Shown one piece after another: positions 7,868 to 16,185 of a DNA stretch of 64,000 bases (its first letter is position 1; every line of letters begins with the position of its first letter). The translations under genes and the position numbers were made by a program. The stretch lies in NCBI GenBank assembly GCA_963695835.1, contig CAVOHR010000002.1, positions 124,001 to 188,000 on the forward strand, given 5' to 3'. The DNA is from VRUE01 sp963695835 (GTDB lineage Bacteria; Actinomycetota; Thermoleophilia; Solirubrobacterales; 70-9). The notes beneath the pieces were generated by a model. It did not search any database. It saw only the letters and a program-made list of their open reading frames with translations, and had not been told where the DNA came from.

Positions 7868-8244
7868 GGAACCCCCTGCCGCTCGCGCACCGCGGCACCG
7901 AGGATGCCGTTGACGAAGCCCGGCGCGTCGGCGCCGCAGTACTCCTTGGCGATCTCGACCGCCTCGTCGATCGCCACCTCGGCCGGCACGTCCTCGCTGT
8001 GCTCGATCTCGTACAGCGCCACCCGCATCACGTTCAGCTCCAGCGGCGCGATCCGCTCCAGCTCCCAGCCGCGGGCATGGCGGGCGATCGTCGCGTCCAG
8101 CTCCTCGCGGTGCGAGTCGACCGCCGTGGCGAGCTCGCGGGTGAACGGGCGGGCCTCCTCCAGCAGCTCGGATAGCGGCCGGCCGGTGACGTCGCGCTGG
8201 TAGCCGGCGAAGACGGCGTCGCGGCGCTGATCGGACCTGCGCAT
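7864..8244 (-). CDS. nusB: Transcription antitermination factor NusB
   Basis: 126 residues from ATG 8242-8244 (a further ATG at 8281-8283 would run into the preceding gene, so it is less likely). All-helical NusB fold: RRDAVFAGYQRDVTG at the start, LATAVDSHREELDATIARHARGW in the middle, and the signature IAPLELNVMRVALYEIE followed by AIDEAVEIAKEY and FVNGILGA. NusB binds boxA of rRNA leader transcripts with NusE (S10) and prevents early termination. First gene of the nusB-xseB-ispA-dxs operon. Confidence 0.93.
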   Translation of the reverse strand: MRRSDQRRDAVFAGYQRDVTGRPLSELLEEARPFTRELATAVDSHREELDATIARHARGWELERIAPLELNVMRVALYEIEHSEDVPAEVAIDEAVEIAKEYCGADAPGFVNGILGAAVRERQGVP

Positions 8245-8260
8245 TCCCCTATCTTCGCGC

Positions 8261-8644
8261 TTAGGCCTCCCCGAGTGCCTCACCGACCGCCCGCAGCAGC
8301 TCCTCGCTTCCGAACGGCTTCCCCAGGATCGTCGCCTCGATCTCTTGCGCGGGCAGCGCGGTCCGGTCCTCGGCGTAGCCGGACATGTAGATCGCCTTGA
8401 CCCGCGGATGCCGATCGCGGGCGCGGGTCACAAGCTCCGCCCCGGTCATCCCGGGCATCCGCAGGTCAGCGACGATCACATCGACCTCCTCCCCTTCAAG
8501 AATCTGCTCGGCCTCGGCGCCGCCGGTCGCGACCCTTGTCGCGTAGCCGTGTCGCTCGAGCATCCGCGAGACCAACCTCGCCAACGCCTCCTCGTCGTCG
8601 ACGACGAGGATCGTCCCCTCGGCTTCTCTCGCTTCGCCTCCCAT
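8261..8644 (-). CDS. Stand-alone response regulator receiver domain
   Basis: 127 residues consisting of one REC domain. Acidic pair DD at 16-17, phosphoacceptor D60 in VIVADLRMPGMTG, S88 in YMSGY and the conserved K109 in ILGKPF are all present. There is no output domain, so it probably relays phosphate or signals by protein contact, like Spo0F or CheY-type proteins. The cognate kinase is not nearby. It lies between efp and nusB on the same strand, with 16 bp to the nusB start. Confidence 0.9.
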   Translation of the reverse strand: MGGEAREAEGTILVVDDEEALARLVSRMLERHGYATRVATGGAEAEQILEGEEVDVIVADLRMPGMTGAELVTRARDRHPRVKAIYMSGYAEDRTALPAQEIEATILGKPFGSEELLRAVGEALGEA

Positions 8645-8667
8645 GCCGGTCTCCTGCCGGCATAATG

Positions 8668-8707
8668 ACGAACCGAGATGTTTATTTCAATACGAACCGA
8701 GATGTTT
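8668..8707. repeat. Short direct repeat between efp and the response regulator
   Basis: The 16-mer ACGAACCGAGATGTTT occurs at 8668-8683 and 8692-8707, a spacing of 24 bp, in an AT-rich 84-bp gap just upstream of the response regulator ATG (8642-8644) on the minus strand. It could be a tandem operator for a regulator of this gene. No known site is recognised. Confidence 0.55.
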
Positions 8708-8728
8708 TTCTAATTTTGACTATGCGCG

Positions 8729-9289
8729 TTACGCGCGCGACAGGTACTCCCCGCTGCGCGTGTCGACCCGGATGCTCTCGCCCTCCTCGATGAACAGCGG
8801 CACCTGGACGACCACCCCGGACTCCAGGGTCGCCGCCTTGTTGCCGCCGCCGGAAGCGGTGTCGCCCTTGACCCCGGGCTCGGTCTGGGTGACCTTCATC
8901 TCGATCGCGCTCGGCACCTGCACGTCACTCGGCCGTTCGTCGACGAACAGCACGTCGACCTCGTCGTTGGGCAGGACCCAGCGCATCGCCTCGCCGACCA
9001 CCTCGCTCGGGATCTCGATCTGCTCGTAGTCGCGGCTGTCCATGAAGACCGCCGCCTCGCCGGAGTCGTAGAGGTACTGCATCTTGCGCGACTCGGTGTG
9101 CACCGGCCGGAACTTCTCCCCCGCCCGGAACGTCTTGTCCTGGACCGATCCGTCGTCGATCTTGCGCAGCTTCGTCCGCACGAAGGCCCCGCCCTTGCCC
9201 GGCTTGACGTGCTGGAACTCGAGGATCTTGAAGACCGACCCGTCGATTTCGATATGGCTGCCGTTCTTGAACTGGTTGGTCGAGATCAC
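8729..9289 (-). CDS. efp: Translation elongation factor P
   Basis: 186 residues, three beta-barrel domains. MISTNQFKNGSHIEIDG is the N-terminal KOW-like domain, with the loop PGKGGAF placing the modifiable Lys at about residue 32; KTFRAGEKF and MQYLYDSG precede the OB domains, and the protein ends in IRVDTRSGEYLSR, the EF-P signature. EF-P relieves ribosome stalling at polyproline. The start is GTG at 9287-9289. The first 21 bp of this gene are the left copy of the direct repeat bounding the island to the right, so the present upstream region and promoter of efp come from the island rather than from the original chromosome. Confidence 0.95.
   Translation of the reverse strand: MISTNQFKNGSHIEIDGSVFKILEFQHVKPGKGGAFVRTKLRKIDDGSVQDKTFRAGEKFRPVHTESRKMQYLYDSGEAAVFMDSRDYEQIEIPSEVVGEAMRWVLPNDEVDVLFVDERPSDVQVPSAIEMKVTQTEPGVKGDTASGGGNKAATLESGVVVQVPLFIEEGESIRVDTRSGEYLSRA
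9269..9289. repeat. Left attachment-like direct repeat (first seven codons of efp)
   Basis: Exactly 21 bp, starting GAACTGGTTGG and ending GAGATCAC on the plus strand, are identical to 16491-16511. The bases on either side differ. On the minus strand it encodes M-I-S-T-N-Q-F of EF-P. Together with the right copy it bounds a segment of about 7.2 kb. Confidence 0.85.
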
Positions 9290-9485
9290 AGTTTTTGCCT
9301 GCTAATTTGAAGTTTTCCCATGTGTAAGTCGGATCTAGGGCATCGGTGAAGGGCGAAGACTAACTGCTCCTGGTCATAAGTTCCGCCGCGAATGGGCCGC
9401 GAATCGCACGCATCCGACATTGACCACAGTGGGGTGGGGTGAATGTCGGATGCGACCCCGGACCGCCGCTTCGTTCCGCCTCGGG
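9290..9485. other. Island left end and IS630 non-coding end
   Basis: No gene is seen. 9290-9360 is AT-rich island DNA that now serves as the efp upstream region. 9363-9485 is the transposase-distal end of the IS element and holds a long inverted repeat: GCATCCGACATT (around 9410-9421) pairs with AATGTCGGATGC (around 9442-9453) across a loop of about 20 bases. The same structure with slight changes recurs at 17548-17582, so it is part of the IS end. Confidence 0.6.
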
Positions 9486-10719
9486 TCACGCGGCCAGGCG
9501 CAGCTCGGGCTCGCGGGCGCCCAGCCGCTCCATCAGCTCGGCGAGCTTGTCGCGGGTGAAGTTCCACTCGAAGGGCTCGGCCACCTCGTTCCAGTGGTGC
9601 TCGAACTTGTTCAGGGTCCGGGCAAGCAGGCCGAGGTCATCGAAGTCGTTGGGGGTGAGGACCTTGCGCTGGATGATCGAGAAGTAGATCTCGATCTGGT
9701 TCAACCAGCTCGCGTGGGTCGGCAGGTGAACCAGGGTCAGGTTCTTCCATCGTCCCTCCAGGCGTTCGATTGAGCGCTGCCCGCGGTGGGAGGAGCCGTT
9801 GTCGACGATCCAAAAGACGTTGCGGGCGGAGGCGTAGGGCTCCCTGGCCATCACCTGGTGGACGAGGCGATCGAAGGATTCGATTCCGCCTTTGCACTCG
9901 GAGCGGCCGAAGACATGTGGCGGGCGGCCACCGCGACGCCCGATGTCCAGAGCGGCGAGGTAGGTGAGCGCGCCCCGGCGCTTGTAGGTGTGCTCGACGC
10001 GCTGGCCGCGGGAGCCTGACGTTGGCCCGAGCGTCGGGTGGGTGCGCGAGCGCGCCTGGATCGAGGGCTTCTCGTCAGCGCTGATCACGAAGTCGCCGGG
10101 GTGAAGCAGCTCGCCTTCCCACCTTCCCTGGTAGAGGTCGAGCACGGGCCCGGCCTTGGCGAGAAAGTCCGGGTCGGTGGGAAAGATCCAGGAGCGGTGC
10201 TGCCAGGGGCGCAGCGAGTCCTCGGCCAGCCAGCGGGCGATCGTCGCCGCCGAGGCCTCTGTGACGCCGCGCTCGATGACCAGGCGGTGCAGCTCGGCGC
10301 GGCTAAAGCGCGAGAGCGGGACGCCCTGGGCGCGCGGCAGATCGCAGGCGACCGCCTTGACCTGGGCGATCTCCTCCGGGGGGAAAACGGCGCGGGCGGC
10401 CCGTGCGCTTCAGATCCTCAATCCCCTCGATCCTCTCTTCGCAGAAGCGTTTTCGCCAGCGTCCGACCGACTTGCGCGTCATCCTCAGCCGCTCGCCGAT
10501 CTCGGTGTTGGTGGCGCCTTCGGCCGCCATCAGGACGATCTTGGCTCGCAGCACCTCGCGGTGGGGGCGGGTGTAGCAGGCGGCGCGGTGCTCGAGCTCG
10601 GCGCGCTCCTCATCGCTGAGCGCGATCTCGTGGGGGCTGCGTCCCGGCATCGCCCCAGAATTCGCCGCGCTCGCCGAGGCTCCTTCAAGCGAGTAAGGAT
10701 TTCTGGCGGGGAGCACTTA
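9361..10719 (-). mobile_element. IS630-family insertion sequence
   Basis: Ends are defined by imperfect inverted repeats: left ACTGCTCCTGGTCATAAGTT from 9363 and right (minus strand) AGTGCTCCCCGCCAGAAATC from 10717. Both are flanked by TA (9361-9362 and 10718-10719), the target duplication expected for the IS630/Tc1 group. Length about 1.36 kb. It holds one transposase region on the minus strand, interrupted by a frameshift. A related, truncated copy lies at 17359-17620. Confidence 0.85.
9486..10650 (-). pseudogene. IS630-family transposase, frameshifted
   Basis: The N-terminal frame (from ATG 10648-10650) has a helix-turn-helix: RAKIVLMAAEGATNTEIGERL and RMTRKSVGRWRKRF, ending in RTGRPRRFPP. 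The C-terminal frame carries the DDE domain: ISADEKPSIQAR (first Asp), FWIVDNGSSHRG (second Asp) and SWLNQIEIYFSIIQRKVL (Glu), ending in REPELRLAA. The two are joined only by a +1 shift at the run of six C/G at 10378-10383. With five C the frame would be continuous. It may be a mutation, a sequencing error or a programmed shift, although IS630 members using recoding are not known to me at such a site. Confidence 0.85.
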
Positions 10720-10848
10720 ACGGTCGGCGCGGGTTGCGCTTCGCTGGACGGGAGGTTGGGGGCTTACTGCGGCGCAGAAGGATGAAGAGCCCCACTGTGC
10801 CGCGATGGAGCGGGAAGGTGGCGGCGACTCTGCACCGCCCCGATCCCG

Positions 10849-12135
10849 TCACCAGTTCTTCGCCTCGATGCCAAAGGAGTCGCCCCATTCGCTCCCGATG
10901 CCAGGGAAGTCAACTGGAGGATCAGCGCCGTCGAAGGACCATTGATCTGGGGGCGGAGCGGCCGATCCAATGGCAAAGCACCAGCCGGTCACGGTGCGGC
11001 GCCACGCAAACCAGCGTTGGCCGTCCTCTGAGACTCGCATCTCAATTCCGTGGTCCTCCGGCAATTCGTGAATCGGAAGGAACTCAAGAAGATCTTTCCG
11101 GTAGCGATCCTCTCTGTCGTACGAGCCCATATGAGAGGTAGCGATCCATTGAAGCGCCCCTTTGGTCTCCGCGAATTCGCGTTGATCGAGCCGGCGACCA
11201 TCCTCGTCCTCCCCCTTCACGCCAGCGAACTTGCGTAGATGTTCTTCCTCGTCACGGACCGCTTTCCGTTCCGCTGCGAGCCCAGCGCGAAAATCGCGTA
11301 CAGCGTTTCGGGCATCGCAAAAGGACTCGGCCTCGCCAACTTGCCTTGCTGGATACAGATAGAACTGGCCTAGCTCCCGCGTTCTTGGACCAAGGCCGAT
11401 CATCAGGGCAAGCCTGGCCCGCCGCCTCGCTGCGCGCTTGTCCGTGGCTCGATCAACCATTCCGAAGGTGCGCTGGTATCCGGACCAAACGGCGAGAGCA
11501 TAGATGTAGGGCAAGACCGCGAGAGTAAGCCAGATCGGAAGCAGCAAGCTCTCCAGCGTCGCGGCGTCGTTGTAGCTCGACCAGTCGGTGAAGACTCGTA
11601 CGCCGACATAGACAAATAGAGCGATTCCGAGAAAGCCCAAGATGCTGTCCACGCAACCTTTCGCCTGGCTCAAATCCTCACGGCTTCCGCCAAAAGCTGA
11701 CATCAACAGCAGGCCGGTTAGGAATGGCGCAAGGATCAATTCGATAGGTAGGGGCAAGACCACGAGATTGATGAAGAAGTCGATCAAGACGGCGACTCGC
11801 AGCGCGTTCTTGACCTCAAGCTGAAACCAGTCGTCGCGGTCCAAGGCGCGCGACATATTCATCAACAAGACAAAGCCCGTTCCCAAGAACCAGATCACGG
11901 TCTCCTTGGCCAGGCCGGTTTCCCAAATCCCTATTAGCCCGCCCAGAAAGACGAGTACGCAGGAATAGAAGGCGAGGCCGAGGGTCGTCCCGAGAATTAC
12001 TGGCTGAGCGAAAGAGCGGAGGACACCGACAAGCGCCGGTCGAACATCGCGCCGCGAGACCATCCACGCGAAGAAGACAAGCGTCCAAAAGAGGACTGCG
12101 AGGTCTCGATTGTTCAATCCTACGGGAAGGTCCAT
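10849..12135 (-). CDS. Multi-pass membrane protein of unknown function
   Basis: 428 residues, not recognised. The first 225 residues contain six or seven hydrophobic segments (for example AVLFWTLVFFAWMV, VILGTTLGLAFYSCVLVFLG, LIDFFINLVVLPLPIELIL, SILGFLGIALFVYVGVRV, LPIWLTLAVLPYIYALAVW). The C-terminal 200 residues are soluble and charged, with a likely helical RNAVRDFRAGLAAERKAVRD and a Trp-rich end (RWFAWRRTVTGWCFAIG). Codon use is less GC-biased than in the core genes, in line with the island. It lies last in a minus-strand run and 42 bp after the next gene, so it may be co-transcribed with it. Confidence 0.7.
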   Translation of the reverse strand: MDLPVGLNNRDLAVLFWTLVFFAWMVSRRDVRPALVGVLRSFAQPVILGTTLGLAFYSCVLVFLGGLIGIWETGLAKETVIWFLGTGFVLLMNMSRALDRDDWFQLEVKNALRVAVLIDFFINLVVLPLPIELILAPFLTGLLLMSAFGGSREDLSQAKGCVDSILGFLGIALFVYVGVRVFTDWSSYNDAATLESLLLPIWLTLAVLPYIYALAVWSGYQRTFGMVDRATDKRAARRRARLALMIGLGPRTRELGQFYLYPARQVGEAESFCDARNAVRDFRAGLAAERKAVRDEEEHLRKFAGVKGEDEDGRRLDQREFAETKGALQWIATSHMGSYDREDRYRKDLLEFLPIHELPEDHGIEMRVSEDGQRWFAWRRTVTGWCFAIGSAAPPPDQWSFDGADPPVDFPGIGSEWGDSFGIEAKNW

Positions 12136-12177
12136 GAGGGCTGCGATTCAAATCGCGCAGTCGGACGTGGCGCAGGC

Positions 12178-12828
12178 TTAGCCCCTCAGATCGGGATCCC
12201 GCAGGACGCACTCTGCAAGCTCGCGCAGGTGCCCCCAACAGGTGATGAGGTCCTTGATCGTCATCTGGAGGCTCCAGCGGAACATCTCAACGGTCATGTG
12301 GCCATCGCGTTCCAACTCGGCAGCTAGCTCCGGCTCATCGTGAAAGAAGATGCCGTTGAACCATGTCTGCACAATGTTGTCCGGGGTGGGGGTGATTGTT
12401 TCTCCTTCAGGGCCCTCTTCAAGGAACTTCCCACGCGGATCCTCTTCCTTGCGGCGCTTGAGTTCTGCTCGCAGGCCCTTTAGCTGGTCGATCATCTGCT
12501 TGCTTGGATCGGTGCCGCGTTCATAGGCTCGTCGCTCAAGGATCTTCAGCACCTTCATAGCGCTCGTCCTGGTGGTGTCGGTGTAGAGCTGACGAAAGTC
12601 AGAGATCACCGTCTTGACTTCAGCTTCGCTGGGTCCGTCAACCCGTATCTTCCAGGCCGGTCCGCCCATGTAGGTCCCGCCGGGTATTTGCATTCCGACG
12701 ATCTTGGTCTCTGACTCAGAAAACCCCGAGTCTTGCAACTCCCCGACCTTGCGGACGAAGCGTTCCAGCGCCCACCGGTCCTCATCGCTCAAAGGCGAAA
12801 AGACATATGAAAGCGGCACCGCATCCAT
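12178..12828 (-). CDS. Hypothetical protein
   Basis: 216 residues, soluble and charged, no domain recognised. The N-terminal part (PLSDEDRWALERFVRKVGEL) looks helical; the middle (SKQMIDQLKGLRAELKRRKE) is a probable coiled coil; the end (FRWSLQMTIKDLITCWGHLR) is again helical. It starts at ATG 12826-12828 and stands upstream of the membrane protein, so the two could work together. No catalytic motif is visible. Confidence 0.65.
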   Translation of the reverse strand: MDAVPLSYVFSPLSDEDRWALERFVRKVGELQDSGFSESETKIVGMQIPGGTYMGGPAWKIRVDGPSEAEVKTVISDFRQLYTDTTRTSAMKVLKILERRAYERGTDPSKQMIDQLKGLRAELKRRKEEDPRGKFLEEGPEGETITPTPDNIVQTWFNGIFFHDEPELAAELERDGHMTVEMFRWSLQMTIKDLITCWGHLRELAECVLRDPDLRG

Positions 12829-12908
12829 GCAATCACGCTCCTGTGATCTCCGAAAGATGGCGTGGGTGCCAACCTAAAGGGCTAGCATCCAACCGCAACA
12901 TCACTGCG

Positions 12909-13286
12909 CTACGCAGCAAGCGCCGGGCGCTTGATCAGGCGATGATCTAGTTCGCGTCCCAGCCACTCAACCGCAGGCTTATCGAGACACGCATCCATCC
13001 AAATAGTCAATCCAACTAGCGCCAAAACGCAGGCGGCATGCCGGTCAAGCTCATTTCCGTGACGCCCATCGTTGGCCTCGCTATAAATCTCACCGATCAA
13101 CAATTGGTGGTCCTTGTCTAGCTCTAGCACTGCGGCAAGCGAGCGAGCATTAGAACGTCTCTTGCGGTCCCCCCGAGCCCGCGCGGCATCTCGAAGAGCC
13201 CCCTCAAGCCCGATGAGCAAAGGAGGAAATGCTCGGTCAGGGTCCCCTCCCCCCAGGTGCTCCAAAGCATGCATAAGGGCATACAT
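12909..13286 (-). CDS. Hypothetical protein
   Basis: 125 residues, helical, no recognised domain (MHALEHLGGGDPDRAFPPLL, LELDKDHQLLIGEIYSEAND, LVGLTIWMDACLDKPAVEWL). The ATG at 13284-13286 lies right at the edge of the ISAzo13-type element. If the element and one TA are removed, the stop TAG of the repeat protein (14550-15692) would be directly followed by this ATG in the same frame, so the two genes were probably neighbours in one operon before the insertion. Confidence 0.6.
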   Translation of the reverse strand: MYALMHALEHLGGGDPDRAFPPLLIGLEGALRDAARARGDRKRRSNARSLAAVLELDKDHQLLIGEIYSEANDGRHGNELDRHAACVLALVGLTIWMDACLDKPAVEWLGRELDHRLIKRPALAA

Positions 13287-13287
13287 C

Positions 13288-14552
13288 TAAATTAATGCAG
13301 GATAGTCGCGGGTTGCATCGAAACTCTGAGTCACCATGCTTGGCCCGATGGTCGACGAGAGCCCGATCCGCGAGCGATGGCTGGTGGTGTGCGACGAACT
13401 TGACGAGCGCGGCCGCCGGATGTGGGCGGCGGCGGAGGCCAGCTCACACGGCCGCGGCGGGATCGCTGCGGTGGTGCGAGCGACCGGGATCTCCGAAGCG
13501 ACGGTGAGGCGGGGAATGGCAGAGGTGGCGAGCGGCGAGCGCGCGCCCGAGGACCGGGTCAGGCGGCCGGGAGCCGGGCGCCCTTCGATCGAGGCGCGCG
13601 AGCCGGGCCTGCGGGAGGCGCTGCTGGAGCTGCTCGAGGGGGCGACGCGCGGGGACCCGGAGTCGCCGCTTTTGTGGACCAGCCGCAGCGTGGCCAACCT
13701 GACCGCCGCCCTGCGCTCCCAGGGCTTTGAGGTCGCCGAGAGCACCGTGCGCCGACAGCTTCAGGGGCTGGGGTTCAGCCTGCAGGCCAACCGCAAGACC
13801 CACGAGGGGGCCGACCACCCCGACCGCGACGAGCAGTTCCAGCAGATCGCCGAGGCGTCGGCCCGAGCGCTTGCGGCCTCCGAGCCGCTGATCAGCGTCG
13901 ACACCAAGAAGAAGGAGCTGGTCGGCAACTACAAGAACGCCGGTCGCGAGCTGGCTCCCAGCGGCGAGCCGATCCTCGTCAACACCCACGACTTCCCCGA
14001 CAGGGAGCTGGGCAAGGCGATCCCCTACGGGATCTATGACGTCGGCCGCGACGAGGGCTGGGTCTCGGTCGGGATCTCCGCCGACACCGCCGCCTTCGCG
14101 GTCGCCGCGATCGGCAGCTGGTGGAAGAGCCTCGGCCGCAAGCGCTACCCGAACGCCACCACGCTGACGATCACCGCCGATTGCGGCGGCTCCAACAGCT
14201 ACCGCACCCGCCTTTGGAAGGCCGAGCTGCAACGCCTCGCCGACCGGACCGGCCTTGAGATCCGGGTCATGCACTATCCGCCGGGCACCTCGAAGTGGAA
14301 CAAGATCGAGCACCGCCTCTTCAGCTACATCTCGATCAACTGGCGCGCCAAGCCGCTCACGAGCCGCCAGGCCGTGATCGACCTGATCTCCTCCACCAAG
14401 ACCAAGACCGGACTGAAGGTCTACGCGCGTCTCGATCCCAAGACCTACCCCACCAAAGTCAAAGTCACAGACGAGCAGATGAGCGCCGTCAACATCGCGG
14501 GCGATGAGTTCCACCCGGAGTGGAACTACACCATTACTCCGTCAGTAATTTA
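13288..14552 (+). mobile_element. ISAzo13-type insertion sequence
   Basis: The transposase gene fills the element. Putative ends are inverted repeats AATTAATGCAGG (from 13290) and, on the minus strand, AATTACTGACGG (from 14550), flanked by TA at 13288-13289 and 14551-14552. About 1.26 kb. The IS630-like TA target fits a Tc1/IS630-related family. The ends are short and imperfect, so they are less certain than the transposase. Confidence 0.75.
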
Positions 14553-14553
14553 A
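13336..14553 (+). CDS. ISAzo13-type transposase
   Basis: 405 residues. The N-terminus has a helix-turn-helix (GIAAVVRATGISEATVRRGM) and PGAGRPSIE; SRSVANLTAALRSQGFEVAE is a second DNA-binding part. The catalytic part shows ISVDTKKKELVGNYKNAGRE, TITADCGGSNSYRTRLWK, and MHYPPGTSKWNKIEHRLFS (final Glu), the pattern of ISAzo13 proteins. The reading frame is intact, so it may be active. Its stop codon TAA uses the flanking TA and one base of target DNA. Confidence 0.88.
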   Translation: MLGPMVDESPIRERWLVVCDELDERGRRMWAAAEASSHGRGGIAAVVRATGISEATVRRGMAEVASGERAPEDRVRRPGAGRPSIEAREPGLREALLELLEGATRGDPESPLLWTSRSVANLTAALRSQGFEVAESTVRRQLQGLGFSLQANRKTHEGADHPDRDEQFQQIAEASARALAASEPLISVDTKKKELVGNYKNAGRELAPSGEPILVNTHDFPDRELGKAIPYGIYDVGRDEGWVSVGISADTAAFAVAAIGSWWKSLGRKRYPNATTLTITADCGGSNSYRTRLWKAELQRLADRTGLEIRVMHYPPGTSKWNKIEHRLFSYISINWRAKPLTSRQAVIDLISSTKTKTGLKVYARLDPKTYPTKVKVTDEQMSAVNIAGDEFHPEWNYTITPSVI

Positions 14554-15692
14554 ACTAGTGCCCTAAGGTCATTTTTCACCTGTGATGAAAGGCATGCAGT
14601 TCCGACCGCGACCTCGAAGGTCTTCAGCGTTGACGGGTCGAGCACAATCTCTGCAAGCACGGCAATGAGCGGCGCTGGGCCACGAGAAGCCATCAACTCC
14701 AGCATTTCAACTGCCCGTTCAACTCCAACGTGACGCAACAAGACCGCTAGGCGTGCGCCGGCTGGATCGACCGCGGCGAGTTCGCGCTCCACACGCTCCA
14801 TTCGCTGAAAGAGCGCTGGGATACGCCAAAGACGCTCCATCCAATCCGGGGTCAACACAGACGACCAGCGCTTGAATGCGTTCTCCGAGGCCAGCTTGGG
14901 CATCAACTGCCCGGCCAAGACGGCTCCCTTGCCCTGGGCAATGGAAGCCAGCGCCCCAGAAGAAAGCTGGTCTTGGAGAAGGGTGACCTTTCCGGCCCCA
15001 GCGATCTCATTGATGCGGCTACTGATTTGGTCGAGCAACGTCGGAAAATTAATGCTCGCCCGATCCGTAAGCGACTCGCCCATGGCGATATATCCGGGGC
15101 GCATCCACGCCTCTAGCTTGTCCGAACTACCCGGCATGTCGAGCGGCTTAATTGACCAGCGCTTGAATGCGTTCTCCGAGGCCAGCTTGGGCATCAACTG
15201 CCCGGCCAAGACGGCTCCCTTGCCCTGGGCAATGGAAGCCAGCGCCCCAGAAGAAAGCTGGTCTTGGAGAAGGGTGACCTTTCCGGCCCCAGCGATCTCA
15301 TTGATGCGGCTACTGATTTGGTCGAGCAACGTCGGAAAATTAATGCTCGCCCGATCCGTAAGCGACTCGCCCATGGCGATATATCCGGGGCGCATCCACG
15401 CCTCTAGCTTGTCCGAACTACCCGGCATGTCGAGCGGCTTAATTGACCAGCGCTTGAATGCGTTCTCCGAGGCCAGCTTGGGCATCAACTGCCCGGCCAA
15501 GACGGCTCCCTTGCCCTGGGCAATGGAAGCCAGCGCCCCCTTGTCAAACTTCTCGGCGAGCTGGACCCCTATAGCACCCGACATCAGGGACCAGCTTTTA
15601 GTGGTTTCGCCAATCCACCCACTGAGCACGTCGGGACCGCTCGTCGTGCCATTGAGGCCAGAAATGACGGGCTTGGCTTGTCCAGGCTTCAA
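14550..15692 (-). CDS. Unknown protein with a perfect internal tandem repeat
   Basis: 380 residues from a TTG start at 15690-15692 (weak; no better start is visible). Residues 1-51 are unique; then a 97-residue unit starting GALASIAQGKGAVLAGQLMP is present twice in full (52-148, 149-245) and a third time for 32 residues, ending at NAFKRWS. The C-terminal 100 residues (RMERVERELAAVDPAGARLA, ERAVEMLELMASRGP) are helical. The units are identical at the DNA level (see 14863-15539). No family is recognised; hydrophobic and glycine-rich stretches such as GKGAVLAGQL are not long enough for clear membrane spans. The stop codon now lies on the ISAzo13 boundary. It is downstream of the toxin/antitoxin-like pair. 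Confidence 0.65.
   Translation of the reverse strand: MKPGQAKPVISGLNGTTSGPDVLSGWIGETTKSWSLMSGAIGVQLAEKFDKGALASIAQGKGAVLAGQLMPKLASENAFKRWSIKPLDMPGSSDKLEAWMRPGYIAMGESLTDRASINFPTLLDQISSRINEIAGAGKVTLLQDQLSSGALASIAQGKGAVLAGQLMPKLASENAFKRWSIKPLDMPGSSDKLEAWMRPGYIAMGESLTDRASINFPTLLDQISSRINEIAGAGKVTLLQDQLSSGALASIAQGKGAVLAGQLMPKLASENAFKRWSSVLTPDWMERLWRIPALFQRMERVERELAAVDPAGARLAVLLRHVGVERAVEMLELMASRGPAPLIAVLAEIVLDPSTLKTFEVAVGTACLSSQVKNDLRALV
14863..15539. repeat. Perfect 291-bp in-frame tandem repeat, 2.33 copies
   Basis: Unit 1 is 14863-15153, unit 2 15154-15444 and the partial unit 15445-15539. Reading the copies side by side I find no difference. The period is a multiple of three (97 codons), so the frame is kept. 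Each begins GACCAGCGCTTGAATGCG on the plus strand. Confidence 0.92.
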
Positions 15693-15798
15693 AGCAATCT
15701 CAGTATGAAGCCGCCGTCGGCGTTTAGAGCATGCGAGTTCCGGCTTCCGTCAAGTGCCCCCTCGCGGGCCAACATGCATGAAGCCATACCTCGAACCG

Positions 15799-16182
15799 CT
15801 ATGCCCGTTGTCGAGCCTTGCGGTGAGCACGTAGACCGGCTCGCGGACCGATGGCGAGCCAGAGGCATTTGGCCGGGGCGCCATCGGTGGGCTCGTTGCG
15901 GTAGATCAGCCGGAAGCGCGGCTTGCCTTTGTGCGTCTCGATATCGAAGCGGACCCGTCGACAGTCGGCCAGCTCGGGATGGCGACCGGCTCCCATCAAC
16001 TCGCCTGCATAAGAATTGGCCTCGCATTCCAGGAACAACGAGGCGATACACCTCTTCAGGGCTTCAACCTCAGTTCGCTCGGCGGGTCCGGCCTCAGGGG
16101 GAAGCGCCGTCAACTCAGCTATGTCGCCCTTGACGCCGTCGGCAAGCTCAACTCTGAACTCGGGAGCGGTTTCTCCGCTCAC
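15799..16182 (-). CDS. Possible RelE/ParE-like toxin
   Basis: 127 residues from GTG 16180-16182. The pattern of short strands and helices and the segment RRVRFDIETHKGKPRFRLIY followed by LWLAIGPRAGL resembles actinobacterial RelE/ParE-family toxins, which end in a VLAVG-type strand. It follows the small gene 16186-16407 after only three bases, typical of antitoxin-toxin coupling. The final residues (HRKARQRA) are not diagnostic. The assignment is tentative; it could be an unrelated small protein. Confidence 0.5.
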   Translation of the reverse strand: MSGETAPEFRVELADGVKGDIAELTALPPEAGPAERTEVEALKRCIASLFLECEANSYAGELMGAGRHPELADCRRVRFDIETHKGKPRFRLIYRNEPTDGAPAKCLWLAIGPRAGLRAHRKARQRA

Positions 16183-16185
16183 GAT

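Noticed and set aside
14863..15539. CRISPR-like array
   Set aside because: The repeat unit is 291 bp with no spacers and stays in an open reading frame; no cas genes are present. No other array was seen in the window.
15678..16133. Plus- and minus-strand ORFs around 15.7-16.1 kb in other frames
   Set aside because: They overlap the toxin-like gene and have no recognisable features.
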